Origin: Viola odorata
Taxonomy: Eukaryota > Streptophyta > Magnoliopsida > Malpighiales > Violaceae
Assembly: GCA_963691705.1 (NCBI GenBank)
Contig: OY829546.1
Location: 33,884,040-33,948,039 of the forward strand
Reading direction: 5' to 3'
Length of the DNA: 64,000 bases
The notes beneath the pieces were generated by a model that worked only from the letters and a program-made list of their open reading frames with translations, was not told where the DNA came from and ran no database searches. The position numbers and the translations under genes are program-made. Positions 53,292 through 64,000 of this stretch are shown piece after piece. Position 1 is the stretch's first letter, and each line of letters begins with the position of its first letter.

Positions 53292-55422
53292 TGTCGCACC
53301 CCCTTTTTGGATTTTTCCTAATGCGACGTGGGTTTGGGTCTAGATGTGAGATGAAATCGGACCCATCTCACTTAATGAAAATGAAGTCAGCACCCTAATT
53401 TGTTTCTAGGTTTAGGGAACTTATTGTCATGGTATAAAAAAAATAAAAAGCTAAGGCAAAAATGGTCTGAACCCGAGAATAGTGGTTCGGGGTCAATTTA
53501 TGGACTCGGGAAGGTGTTAGGCACCCGAGTCACATCCTAAAAAGGTTACCAAATAAAGTGGTGTTTAATCATATTTGAAAAATAAAAAGTCCTAATTTAG
53601 GTGATCATGCCCAACAGATTAACAATTCCGGTTTATTCATACATATTTATAAAAAATAAAATAAAATAAAAAGGTGAGAATGCTTACTCGGAGGAAGGAG
53701 CGGGCGGGTTTCCTTTCTTTCGACGAGCCTTTGTATGTTAGCGATTGATATTAAATGTGTAAAAATAATTATTAAGCATATGAAAAAAAAATACAAGCAT
53801 ACAAGTAGATATTTAACATTTTATCATATGCAGGCAAAGCAATTAATTTTTGATAACTATATGCGAGTAGAATAATTATTTAAATGTTTAAAAGCATGCA
53901 AAAATAATTTATTACATGATTTGAGCATATGATTAATTAATATCAAAATTATTAAATGCCATGTAAGGGAAATAATTAATTTAAACATGTGATAGCACGC
54001 CAATATAATTAATTATAAGCATACGATTTGTTGGCACGCAAAAATAACGTGATGGGCTAAAATTGGGCTCGGCCCACTGGGCCGAGAATTGGGCCCAACA
54101 GTCGGCTCCATAGTGGGGACCCTTAGGCCCAGCAGACCAGCCCAGCTGGGCTGGCCTTTTTCTTTCTTCCGCGTGGACTGCGTGGTAGCAACCAACCCTT
54201 CCTTTCTTTTTATTTCATTAAGCCAAGCCCATAAACCAATCTAATTTACAAAAAAAAAAAAAGGCCACTCCATTCTTCTTTGCACTTGGGCTTGACTTGT
54301 GGCAAGCCCATCAACCAAATTAAGAAATAAAATAGCCCAAGACCAAGCCTTCCCTTCACTATTCATCATCTCCTTCACCCAATCTGCAATGGCAACAATG
54401 GACGACAGCAGCGGCACCAAGGCAGCAACAACTCGTCAGTGGCGACAGGCGACCAACAGTAGCACGGAGACTCTTCTCCAGCGGCGAAACGGTGGTAGCG
54501 GCAAGGAATATACATGCAGAAAAAATAATATAAAACACGCACTAGAGCAAGCGATGGTTTAAATGATAAGAATAAAAGGGAAAAGGAATTTCTTCCCTTG
54601 CTTTCTCCGAGAGAGAGAACGAGAATCAAGAGAAGAATGGGAGTGATAGTGTGAGAAGGAGAGGAAGAGCATGTGTTGTGTGTTTTGGTGTGTGAAATTG
54701 CTTGCTATTTATAGGGCTTAAGGAGAGGAAAACGACAATTGTGCTACAAGATGCAAATAAAGAGCAGCAGAAAAACGCAAAAATGGAATGAGGTGACGAA
54801 TATGAACTTGCAAAATGCATTTGGTGTCAGAGCTGGGGAAGAGGAATATGCATGAATCCTCATGCTTAAATTGGGAGCCGTTGGATGAAGAGAAAAGATG
54901 ATCAACACGAGGATGAGTTGACTTTTGGGAAATGTTTAATATTTATTTAATTGGTTCAAACTATCAACACGAGGAATCTCGTTTGAAATGAATGAAATCC
55001 CGAACGAAAAATACTAAAACATGTAATAAAATGCAACAAAATAAATAGTAATCAGTAAATAAAGAAAAAGTTCGATTTGAGGTTCGAATTTACCCGCCCG
55101 GAGTATCTAAAAGTTGGAATGAAAAATAAATGTTATAGCAAAGTAAATTGAATAAAATAAAATGATATGGTGCGAACGAAAAATAAGAGTAGATAATTAA
55201 CAATTAAAGAAAGAATGCTTTCGATCCATGGCCCGATGAAATTTATTCAAGACCGATAGAAGTTCGAACGAAAAGACAGTAAAAATACGAAAAAACTAAA
55301 ATGACACGAAATGGTACGAAATATTAAAATAAATAGCCTAAGATAAAAAATTGATAGAATTTCAATTTAAATGGGCTAATAATGCGATGAATAGAAAGTG
55401 AGTCAAAAATCGGGTAGCAACA
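53292..55422 (-). repeat. Solo LTR of an Ogre-like element (C family)
   Basis: 2131 bp flanked by perfect ATAAG duplications (53287-53291 and 55423-55427). On the plus strand it starts TGTCGCACCCCC and ends GGGTAGCAACA. The block at 53382-53540 matches 10797-10970 of the C LTR, and its end CGGGTAGCAACA matches CGGGTATCAACA. No internal sequence is present, as expected after recombination between two LTRs. I see no gene in it. A GGGCC-rich patch lies at 54040-54140 and a poly(A) run near 54250. Confidence 0.85.
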
Positions 55423-55430
55423 ATAAGCTT

Positions 55431-56054
55431 TCACAAGTCGCTTTTGCTCCTCATCTTTCTCCTTTGACTAGTAGGCATGATATTAGGATAAGGAGACCTC
55501 TTCTTCCTTTGCTTCTCTATGCTGATCGCCTTTTGTAGCATATCCTCTAAGTAGAAGAACTCAATGTACTTTAGTGGATCGGTTATCTCACGGTTTAGGC
55601 CTTCGAAGAATCTTGCCATCGTCACCCTTTCGGCCTCCTTGACTTGTGCTCTCCCCAAAGAAATCTCCATCTCATTAAAGTACTCTTCAACGCTCTTATT
55701 TCCTTGTGTTAAGGTCTGCAACCTTTGGTAAAGCTGACGGCTGAAGTGGGAAGGAACAAAACGATGCCTCATGATCCTCTTCATTTCTTCCCAATTTTGA
55801 ATCGGAAAACCTCCTAAGGATGTTCGCATGCGATTGATTTGATCCCACCAGTTAACCGTATACCCACTAAACACAGTTGATGCTAACTTTACTTTCTTCC
55901 TTTCTGAATAATTATGGCAGTGAAAAATAGATTGTACATCTCGCTCCCAATCCAAGTAAGCACTCGGACTATGCACTGCTGCAAAAGGCGAAAGTCTTAT
56001 TTCCTTACTCCCTAGGTTCTCACTTTCGTTATATGTCTCAGCCTTAGCCCTCAA
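55431..56054 (-). pseudogene. gag core of E'
   Basis: 207 open codons aligning with D gag: VHSPSAYLDWERDVQSIFHC, NWWDQINRMRTSLGGFPIQN, MRHRFVPSHFSRQLYQRLQ and VEEYFNEMEISLGRAQVKEA. The N-terminus upstream of 56054 is present but contains stops, and there is no zinc knuckle. It ends eight bases before the solo LTR duplication. Without the insertion it would continue straight into the linker, so the C-terminal gag and protease had been deleted earlier. Confidence 0.7.
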
Positions 56055-56159
56055 ACCAACCGAAATCTTCCTCCTTTCACACCTATCATACTGCCCTTGC
56101 CTCAGATAGGCATCATCCTCATAATCTCGCCCCTCGAACCATTGCGTGTAAGAATTCTA

Positions 56160-57026
56160 TAATTCTTGTAAATTCACAACACTAGCAAACAAACGTAAAA
56201 TTTGTACTAAACCTAGCACTCTCTCACGTGTTTACTCTCGTGTTTAAACTCTCTAATGAACTCACAAAATCACTCAAAATCCCTGCAATTTTCCAAGCGT
56301 TAGTAAGACTCAAGAGTTCAAAGAAAAGCTTCCAAGAAAACTCTCAAGGAAAACTAGCCGCAAAAGAATTTGATGACACTTGGTACTTGATTAATTGCAA
56401 GAACAACCAATTAAACAAATAACAAGTAGAGTAGAAGGAAATTTCAAGGAATCAAAGAAAGCTCAAATTAACTCAAAAGGACTCAAACAATTCCAACTTT
56501 CAGTTCGGTTTTTAATTATGCAATTGCACCTTCAACTTTAATTTCCTTCTCTCTTTTGCTATGCTTCAAACACTTCAATTATTTTTGTGTTTGATAGAAT
56601 ACAACCTTCTTTTGATGTTGTTGTTTTTTTTTTTTTGTGTTTGATAGAATACAACGTTCTTTTGATGTTGTTGTTTCTCTTTTTCTTTTCTATTTTTTTT
56701 AAAATTTTTTGACTCTTGTATTGACAGAAAACACAGTTTAGTAAATCGGGCGCAGCTTTTGACTATAGCGTTCGAATCACTTGATTCTTTTTGATTCGGA
56801 TTCCTAACAGAAACAGCTTTCCAACAAGACCTCTTTAATTGAAATCAGACTTTAATAGGTATGTATTGAAATATGATTTCGACACTAACACACACGTAAC
56901 TAACCAAGCACACAAGGAAATCGGTTTTTGAATGGAGAAGAAGAAGAAACCGATTCCAGCAAAGAAAACTTCAAAATAGTTAAGGATACTTACCAATATT
57001 TGAATGCCTTAAGCTCCGCTACCAAC
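56160..57026 (-). other. 5' UTR and primer site of E'
   Basis: On the minus strand the LTR ends ATATCA, followed by GT and TGGTAGCGGAGCTTAAGG, the likely primer site. A 50-bp unit (TTGATAGAATACAAC, then TTTTGATGTTGTTG) is tandemly duplicated at 56591 and 56641. No gene. Confidence 0.55.
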
Positions 57027-57977
57027 TGATATGATCCTAGTTGCGTAGGATGCGTAATACGTAATTCTGATCGTTGTTCAAAGATGGATTTCGATGCGGA
57101 ATAGAATAACTCATCTTGACAATGTAAGCTTGCTGATCGCTTAGCACCAGCCAACCTAGTTCGAGCAAGGGAGGTTCCTTGGTCGAATCACTAAGCTTAT
57201 ATCCCTTGCGGATATCATCCTAGGGCAAACGAACAAGTGGAATGCAATTTCGGATTTACTTATTGACGACTCGAGTATTCCTGACTTGAGAAGGAACAAG
57301 GTTCAACACGTGAACAATGGGCAGAAATTTGAAAGAAAAAAGTCTTAATTTTATCAAAATAACAGCCAACTGAATAAGGAGGCCAAGCGGCACCTTATAT
57401 AAAGTTACAAGTAAAACCTAATAGGAATAGAAGTAGGAGTTCTAATTAAGGAAAATAACTTAATTAACTAATTAACTAATTAAAGTAAATATAAATATAT
57501 TTAAATACATTCCAGAAGCCCATGTCGAGCTCTCCATCATCGGGCCAAGGTTTGGGCTGAAACCTCAAGTCCTATGTTGTCTCGCGTACACACTGCGCAC
57601 CATAATGTCGACTTGCATAACTTTCAAATCACTAGGCCAAATGGGCTTAAACGTGTTCCAAATGAAAGCTAACATCCGTACGTTTCCAAAACATAGTCGA
57701 TCACACGATTTGGACATGTACAGTGCAGGCTAGGTTCGGACGAAGTCGCCTGACGCGTCTTAGAATCCTTATCTACGAAGGACTACTGTCAACGAGAATG
57801 TTGGCTTGATCCTTTGGACGATCCACTCATCCAAACGTCCTAAAATTTGGACACAATAAACACAACACATAGAGGTTTTCTTCAAGTCTTCAGGATCCCT
57901 GATCGGACTCCATCTACTCCATCATGTCTTGACGCTTTTGTCCATGTAGTCGTGTGATACATCTTGGGATCGTATCA
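57027..57977 (-). repeat. 5' LTR of E'
   Basis: 951 bp, minus-strand ends TGATACGATCCC and GGATCATATCA. It shares about 760 bp with 50665-51432. The 190 bp next to the primer site are not in the 3' copy. Confidence 0.65.
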
Positions 57978-57982
57978 CTTTA

Positions 57983-58547
57983 TCTCATAGACAATTTAGT
58001 TTGTGAGTGAATTGTAGAGTGAGAATACTCCTCCCCTTCACCTCTAAACTCACCCCCCTTCCTTGAGAGAGATAGCTTGAGTTGAGAATACTCCTCCCTA
58101 TCTCTCTTTGGGAAATCCCTTCTTGTACCCGTGCGATTGTTACTTGTATTGAGAATCAAACTTGTATCCGTTGAATGCTATTTTGTGTAAGAATTGTATA
58201 AGTGCATTGCCTACTATTTTCCCACCATTGTGTTCTTCAAGTATTGTGTAAGTTCCATACTATTCGCTATGTTCAACCTCGTCCATCCTACCATCTTCAT
58301 TCCTACGGCAACACTCCTCCTTCCTTGTGTATTATCTTCAACTCTTTCTGCTGCGTCCCCAAGTCATCCTTTTGTCATTATACTTGTTTTCTATGTCCAT
58401 GTTTATGTGAACTCTCGGGCTAGATCCTAAACAAGAGGCTCCATACACTACCACTTATTTCACAATGAGTTGGAGTGTATCAATGTCTTTCGACCTCCAG
58501 ATGTGAGTTGATTCATCTCCAAGACTAGGGTAGGCGTGATCGTATCA
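57983..58547 (-). repeat. Outer part of the E 5' LTR
   Basis: On the minus strand it starts TGATACGATCACGCCTACC, as in the 3' LTR of E. It stops at the E' insertion and resumes at 50664-50511. The two parts total about 720 bp, close to the 777 bp of the 3' LTR. Confidence 0.65.
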
Positions 58548-59723
58548 GTAGGGTTGGGAGGTGTTTCGGCTAGGGTAGGATTTTCTTTTAATGCTTCATG
58601 GGTTTCTACCTTTCGGGCATAGTGGAGCATTGGATGTAAGAAATCGAAGTCTCGCAACTCAAGCTTGTACTTAATTTTCTAATTCACTCCATTAAAAAAT
58701 CAAGCCATCGTAATTTCTTCTTCATCTTGGGTATTGGTTTTTGTAAGGAGGGATTCAAGCTCATTGTAGTACTCTCCTACCGATTTTGAACCTTGCTTGA
58801 GACCTTGCAACTTATTTTGCAGGTCTCGTTTGTAATAAGAGGGCACAAATCTTTCTCTTATGAAATGTTTCATCTCCTCCCATGTTCGGATGGCTCAAAT
58901 TTCCCCCTTTTCTTTGCTCACTTTTTTTTGACCAACTTACGACATATCCATCGAATTCCATTGCTGCAAGCTTGATTTTCTTACTTTCGGAGTATTGATG
59001 ACAATTAAAAATTCTTTGAATTTTCCCTTCCCATTTAAGATACGCTCCTGAGGCCTTTCAAAATGATCACCAAACCGTGGCCCTTGGACTCGGCCTCTTC
59101 TCCCACTATTAAAGCCCTCATAATCATCAAAATCCTCGTTGGCTTCCCCATACACATCTTCATAAAATTCACGCTTATGGTGAGGAGTGGTGTGTGCACG
59201 TATATAAGGAATTAAGGCTTGATCATCGGTGGTGGTCTCGACAATTTGATGGCCACGACCTCGTGGTGGCCTAGTGGCGCGACTCTCATGGACTTGTTAG
59301 TATCGAGCATTGATACCTTAGGATTGGAAGTCTCGCAACACAACGACAATGGCTTCGGGTAAGGCGTGACTTATGGAGGTGCCTTGCCCTCGAGAACCCG
59401 TGGTAAGGACATTGGGAAAGCCTCGGCCGGCCGGCCGCCCTCTTGTGCTCATCATTGTTATCATCACTATCATGACCTTCCTCCTCGGTCTCGCATATGA
59501 CAAGGTCTTTGTTTGGTTCATCGTGAGGCTTAAGAGGTAGGGTTTTAGGTGGTGGAGGGCATGTGGATGTCCCGCCCGACTTGCTTTCTGTCAGCAAAAA
59601 CGTTTGAAACATAGCCCTCAATTTGGCTTGGCCACACTCCATCGCTTCAATTTTGGCTAGCAAGGGATTGCTTGCCTCGTCGGACTTGGCCTCGTTGTTG
59701 CCTACAACACTCTCTTGGGACAT
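58548..59723 (-). pseudogene. gag of element G
   Basis: Starts MSQESVVGNNEAKSDEASNP at 59723, with an N-terminal helix (LLAKIEAMECGQAKLRAMFQ), an acidic linker, then D-like gag core (NGKGKFKEFLIVINTPKVRK around 59000) and YARKVETHEALKENPTLAET near 58600. Several frameshifts and stops break it. It is cut by E at 58548 and continues at 46855. It belongs to the same family as D. Confidence 0.65.
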
Positions 59724-59882
59724 GGTGAGTTTTATAAGATTACTTCCTGCACAAGTAGCAAACGTTAGTAGAAAAGTTCTCCCTCACGTGTTTACTCTAT
59801 TGTTTAAAGCACTCATAAAAATAGACCTCACACAACACTTGAACACTCTCACAAAGTTTGCTCATAAATGTGTCAGTCCTCG
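59724..59882 (-). other. Short 5' UTR of G
   Basis: Contains the family motif CTCCCTCACGTGTTTACTCT (59788). It is cut at 59882 by the LTR of H. Confidence 0.5.
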
Positions 59883-61080
59883 TGATACGATCATGCCTAG
59901 GCTCGTCTTGGTGAGGAATTAGGACACATCGCACGGCCCAGAGACATGACCGAAGCCATCGAACATAGCCGAGATCTGTTCCAACCTGAGGCCACCCACG
60001 TGGCCTAGATTTTCCCACACAGCACCTAGTGGCATGCTGCCAAAAAATGGCCATTTTGTTGCTTATTTTGACGTAGCTAGCGGCATGTCGCCAAGCACTG
60101 TCCAGAAACGCAAATTTGGTCAATTCGAGGGGTTTTGAGCTTATTTTGTGTAATAGTATAAATAGCTACTTCTCTTCTTATTTTAGATAGTTTCTGTTGA
60201 GTGTTTATTATTGAGTTAGAGAATAATCCTCCCTTTAAACACCATAGACTCAACTTGTATGATTTTAGGCTTGCAAGCTCCTTTAAACTTTGCAAGTACA
60301 ACTATTAAGCTTTCAATTCTTGTGTGAGTGTTCGTGTAACTGAATTTGTGTAATATTCAAGACTTCTACTTCCGTAAGTTAATTTCAAGTTTAATTCAAG
60401 TGTTCATTATTTTTTAAATCTATTTCATCTCAAGCATCTATCCATTCTTCTTGTGTTTATTTTTCTAATTAACTATCTTTCATTGTACTCTCTTTTCTGC
60501 AGCGAATCTCTACAATCTTGAGTCCTGAACACATTTTCGTTTCTCTCTTCCAAGTCTCAAGTCAAGCCACCATTTTTCAGCAAGTGTGTCCTTGAGTCTT
60601 GTCCCTTTTCTTGGTGCCTTCAGCCGAAATTTTGCTTCTTTCTTGGCTGTAACATGTAGAGATTTATCTTAGGAGTGTTCATATTTAATTTTGTGAATTA
60701 ATTCAACCGTTTCCTATTTTTCATGTGTCGTATTCGAAAGTTGAGCAAAATTGTACAATTTTTCACCAAACTATTTTTGATGTTTCTTGTGTTCTTGCTT
60801 GTATAAATTCATGGATTGAATCCCTGTGATTAAACTTGAGATTTCCAGCTTGAACATTGCCAGCACACGGTTCAGTTTGAAGAAGAGTTGAGATATTTTG
60901 TGAGTACAATTTTTTCGAGTGCTTAAACACGAGTGTAAACAAATGAGGAAGCGATTTATTTATAACTAACGTATATACGTATATATATAGTTTGTTTATT
61001 TTGTAGGTATAATGACTTCATATAATTATTGGAAATCAAGCTATGCCCTAGGTCCTTCCGAAGAAAGCCTCGGCCATGGC
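59883..61080 (+). mobile_element. Element H: 5' LTR and UTR, plus strand, truncated
   Basis: Starts TGATACGATCATGCCTAGG. A TATA box AGTATAAATAGC is near 60148. The LTR is followed by UTR-like sequence and, near 61012, by GTAGGTATAATG, the family's gag start (compare D at 43974). Gag sequence is then lost and the F LTR follows. The LTR end and primer site are not recognisable. The orientation is opposite to G, D and E. Confidence 0.5.
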
Positions 61081-61343
61081 CCCTTTACTAGTGGTCACAA
61101 ACTTAACGGTATGTCGTTAGCTACTGGACATAAACTGTTGAACTTGTCTTTTGATGGCTCCGAGCTTGATTCTTGCCCTCCGACATGGTGTGCGATCATC
61201 ATGAGTGTCCAACCTTCATCTTAAAGCACATTCTTTCTCATCTTGGCCTCAATCCATAGGGTGATCTTTTTAGCCATGCTCATTGTGATTGGCCCTTTTG
61301 GTGCAATATCTCGCTCTTCAAACTTTAAGGTAGGTGTGATCGC

Positions 61344-63133
61344 ATCATCACCTCCTTCTTTGAAAGGATTCGTCCTCGAATCCATTCCTTCAAGCTCCTC
61401 ATTGTCTGCATTATAAAGACTTAAATCATTAATATGAAATGAGTTGCTTATGGATCCATACTCACCCGGTAAATCAAGGATATAAGCATTGTCATTGATC
61501 TGGTGAAGCATTTCAAAAGGTCCATCACCGCGGGGGCTCAATTTCCCTTTCCATGTTGAGGAAATATATCCTTGCACCAATGCAACCAAACCTATTATCC
61601 CGGCTCAAAAGATGTTCTTCTGCACTTGGCACTTACTCGTGCAACTTCTTGACCTCTTCCGCCTTGGTTTTGCCTTTTACACACTCCTTGAGAGTGCATC
61701 GGTAACCACATTTTCCCTTCCTTGTTTGTACTTGATGGTGTAAGGAAATGCCTCAATAAACTACATCCATTTAGCATGCCGCTTGTTGATCTTTGCTTGT
61801 CCTTGGAGGAATTTTATGCTCAAATGGTTGGTGTAGATGACAAATTGACTCGGGAGAAGGTAGTGCTCCTACACCATCAAGGTTCTCATAAGTGCGTATA
61901 ACTCGCGGTCTTGTAGGTGGAATAGTTGAGTTGGCCACCGTTGAGCTTCTCACTAAAATAAGCGATAGGGCGGCCTTCTTGGGTGAGCACGACTCCAATG
62001 CCGATGCTGCTAGTGTCACACTGAAGCTCAAAAGTCTTGTTGAAGTCGAGAAGTGCAACAATAGGAATAAACCTTGTTGCCACTAAACTCATCGAACATA
62101 TCATTAAGGCGTGGAATAGGATAATGATACCATACGGTGATCTTGTTGATGGCTTGGTAATCTACACACATTCGCCAAGTACCATCTTTCTTCGGCACAA
62201 GTATGACGGGTATGGCACAAGGTGACATACTCTCTCGGACGTAACCCTTGCTCATGAGATCATCTACTTTCCGCTGTAATTCTTTGGTCTCTTGGGGATT
62301 GCACCGATAGCTCGGTCTATTAGGCAATGCGATCCCGAAATGAGGTCTATTTTGTATTCAATGCCTCGGATGTGTGGTAATCCGCTTGGCATCTCCTTTG
62401 TAAATACATCCTCAAAATCCTGCAAAAGTGAAACAAGTTGATTAGGTAGGGAAGAAAGATTTAGAGTGAATATTTAAGCAATGTGTTTTGTACCTAAGTA
62501 CAAGGCACATTTTGTTAGAATGCAATACATGCCTCACATCCCTTCCCTTTGCAAGCACACTCAAAGATTTAAGCTCACCCTCTCGACCATGCTTGCTCTT
62601 TTCATGGCATGTGTTTTGCTCTCCCTTTCCCTTTTTCTCTCCACTCTTTTCCCCTCATAATTGCTCTTGCTCACAAGCATTACTATGCTTACTTTTTTCA
62701 TGGATTGTTTTACACTTTCGACTTACTTTCTTCTCTCCACTCTTCTGTCTCAATTTTCTCACTATATGGAACTTGGCGCTAGCCTTTTCCATTTACCTTT
62801 GGTCCTCACGATGGTAGAAGAGGTGTAATGCTAAATTTCTTACCGCGGTGTGTAAGTTGAATTTTATTGGTGCACCCATCATGAATCACGTTCCTATCAA
62901 ATTGCCATGGGCGACCGAAGAGGAGATGGACAACATCCATCAGTACTACATCACACAAATGCTCATCCTCATAGCCACCCATCTTGAAACTTACAAGAAC
63001 TTGCTCCATGACCTTAACCTCCCCATCATCATTAAACCAATAGAGTGAACGAGGTGTAGGATGTGGTGTTGTTGGAAAATTCAACTTGCTCACAAAGATA
63101 TGACTTGCGACATCTACAACACTACCATTAAGT
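61344..63133 (-). pseudogene. pol remnants of F
   Basis: From 63133: protease second half (LLFGRPWQFDRNVIHDGCTN, about 62870-62990), linker, RT start (NPQETKELQRKVDDLMSKGY and [20 protein letters not shown], 62327-62100), then a jump to RNase H (LLDFNKTFELQCDTSSIGIG, about 62045-61930), the end of RNase H (61700-61780) and the integrase C-terminus (GKLSPRGDGPFEML, then MDSRTNPFKEGGDD, 61589-61344). YFDD, the integrase finger and the core are missing. Several frameshifts. Family of D. Confidence 0.7.
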
Positions 63134-63490
63134 CCCAAAAATATTCTAGAGGCTAACGGTATACCGTTAAGGGCCTTAACGGTATGCCATTAGCTTCGCT
63201 TCAGAATTCCCAAAATATTCCAGAGACTAACGGTATATTGTTAAGGCCTTAACGGTATGTCGTTAGCTATTGGACAAAAAATGTTTAACTTGTCTTTTGA
63301 TAACTCTGAGCTAGACTCTTGGTCTCCGATGTGGTGTGTGATCATCATGAGTGTCCGACCTTCGTCTTGAAGCACATCCTTGCTCATATATGCCTCAATC
63401 CATAGGGTGATCTTCTTAGCCATGCTCCTTGTGATTGACCTTTTTGGCACAATATATCACTCTTCAAGCTTTAAGGTAGGCGTGATCGCA
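63134..63490 (-). repeat. Partial LTR of F family with palindromic motifs
   Basis: Contains CTAACGGTATACCGTTAAG, CCTTAACGGTATGCCATTAG and their variants at 63155-63270. The homologous stretch 61109-61347 keeps only one of them. Confidence 0.65.
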
Positions 63491-63493
63491 AAA

Positions 63494-63735
63494 AAGCACC
63501 AAAGAGTGCAGCCATTTTGAGGGAAAGCAAGATGAGAATCAGAGAGAATATTTTGTTTGCTAACTATCCAAAGAGCATTCCTTTGAGCAATGAGGGTCGT
63601 TTAGCTCATTCTAACAATGATCACTCTTTTCCTTCTATTTATGAGACTCTTTTGCAGGAGTCTTCCACTCATTTTTGTAAAGAGTTTGGCGCTTACTAGG
63701 ATCCTTTCTTTTGCTACATCCCTAGCTAACCTCGT
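63494..63735 (+). pseudogene. Element I: linker fragment on the plus strand
   Basis: Encodes MRIRENILFANYPKSIPLSN, EGRLAHSNNDHSFPSIYETL and DPFFCYIPS, the same linker protein as in E (47593-47853) but on the other strand, with a stop inside. Its LTR follows. Confidence 0.6.
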
Positions 63736-63788
63736 GGGTGTATGTTGGTGTATTTCTTGCTATTTCGCCCCTTCATTCCGAAAGTTTA

Positions 63789-64000
63789 TGATACGAGCGT
63801 AAAGGCTCTTGCTCGCACCTCACGGGTTGGGCGAGCAGACCATGAGGAAACGCTCGCCGAACCCTAGCAAGTCATAAGGAAAACCATGAGGCATTGGCCT
63901 TAACCTTTTGTTTGGCCAAAGCCCATCCTCCAAGCCCATCTTCATTGCTGCCAAGGCCAAGCTTCCCAAGGCCCTTTGTTAAGGGTATTTTAGGGGTTTT
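63789..64000 (+). repeat. Start of an LTR (element I), cut by the window end
   Basis: TGATACGAGCGTAAAGGC begins an LTR of the same family, on the basis of its TGATACGA start after the pol-linker fragment. It continues beyond 64000. Confidence 0.45.

Larger units (their letters stand above)
50665..57977 (-). mobile_element. Element E': non-autonomous relative inserted in the 5' LTR of E
   Basis: Target duplication CTTTA at 50660-50664 and 57978-57982. LTR copies are at 57977-57027 and 51432-50665, both starting TGATACGATCCCAAGAT on the minus strand and sharing about 760 bp. The 3' copy lacks the last 190 bp, so its end is not the usual CA. The interior has a UTR, gag (56054-55431), then directly the linker (53286-52980) and about 1.5 kb of degenerate sequence before the purine tract. 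No protease, RT or integrase is visible. Confidence 0.65.
46856..58547 (-). mobile_element. Element E: chromovirus-like element inserted in G gag, itself interrupted
   Basis: Flanked by GTAGG on both sides (46851-46855 and 58548-58552). Its ends TGATACGAT and ATCGTATCA are perfect inverted repeats. The minus-strand 5' LTR is split: 58547-57983 and, beyond the E' insertion, 50664-50511. Then come the primer site, the UTR, a partial repeat of LTR end and UTR, the gag start (48262), a remnant of the linker and pol end (47853-47640), the purine tract and 3' LTR (47632-46856). No RT, RNase H or integrase core is left. Confidence 0.75.
61109..63490 (-). mobile_element. Element F: deleted chromovirus-like element
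   Basis: Minus-strand remnants of protease, RT start, RNase H and integrase end lie between two partial copies of one LTR (61347-61109, preceded by the purine tract AAAGAAGGAGG, and 63490-63134). The LTR copies share AACGGTATGTCGTTAGCTA, GAACTTGTCTTTTGAT-like blocks and GTGTGATCATCATGAGTGTCC. The upper copy lies directly against the protease and is not a normal 5' LTR, so the structure is rearranged. Confidence 0.6.

Noticed and set aside
54299..54562. Possible short gene in the solo LTR
   Set aside because: Unconserved in the C LTR and lies across a GGGCC-rich leader-like region, so probably non-coding.
1..64000. tRNA or rRNA genes
   Set aside because: I saw no cloverleaf consensus or rRNA core sequence. 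The tRNA-like matches are primer sites.

Overview
The window looks like repeat-dense, probably pericentromeric or otherwise heterochromatic DNA from a higher plant, most likely a eudicot. I found no host gene, rRNA, tRNA or bacterial-type gene. Nearly all 64 kb can be assigned to Ty3/gypsy LTR retrotransposons inserted into one another, plus one fragment that looks like an integrated pararetrovirus. The eudicot call rests on Ogre/Tat-type elements with long LTRs, an intron between protease and reverse transcriptase, tRNA-Arg-type primer sites and a caulimovirid-like fragment. It is an inference, not a species identification.

Layout, left half. 1-1937: 3' end of a Tat-type element (Z, same family as B), ending in an LTR that is chimeric at its right end. 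1938-10702 (+): Ogre-like element A, with an ORF1 of DUF7745 type, gag, protease, a frame-preserving intron and RT/RNase H. It is cut off inside the second RNase H domain by C. 10703-37936 (-): Ogre-like element C, with a 3.5-kb 3' LTR, a long 3' UTR full of minisatellites and a degenerate pol and gag. C is split by B at 18787-34518 (+), a young Tat-type element. B's two 572-bp LTRs differ at only 8 sites, all transitions, and the C reading frame continues across the insertion once one target-site copy is removed.

B is the most interesting part. Between its pol and its 3' LTR lies a 7-kb cassette of four genes on the opposite strand (26949-33751). Two are paralogues with a Transposase_28-like domain and a coiled-coil tail, each interrupted by a short GT-AG intron (75 and 83 bp) at a matching place. 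The other two are small genes of unknown function. All but one have a recognisable TATA box and two have a downstream AATAAA. The smallest gene recurs in Z with its TATA box. Introns inside genes antisense to the element survive retrotransposition, so this looks like a captured, duplicated and maintained gene set.

Right half (37937-64000). A family of chromovirus-like elements, with CRM/Reina-type pol and coding sequence that appears to run into the 3' LTR, is present as D (nearly complete, -), G, E, E', F, H and I fragments. Exact target-site duplications show a chain of nesting: G gag was split by E (GTAGG), E's 5' LTR by E' (CTTTA), and E' by an Ogre-type solo LTR (ATAAG). A pararetrovirus-like fragment with a leader, a TATA box and two broken coding segments sits between D and G at 44295-46085. 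LTRs of this family carry a variable palindromic module. Apart from B, which could have been active in the recent past, everything here is decayed.
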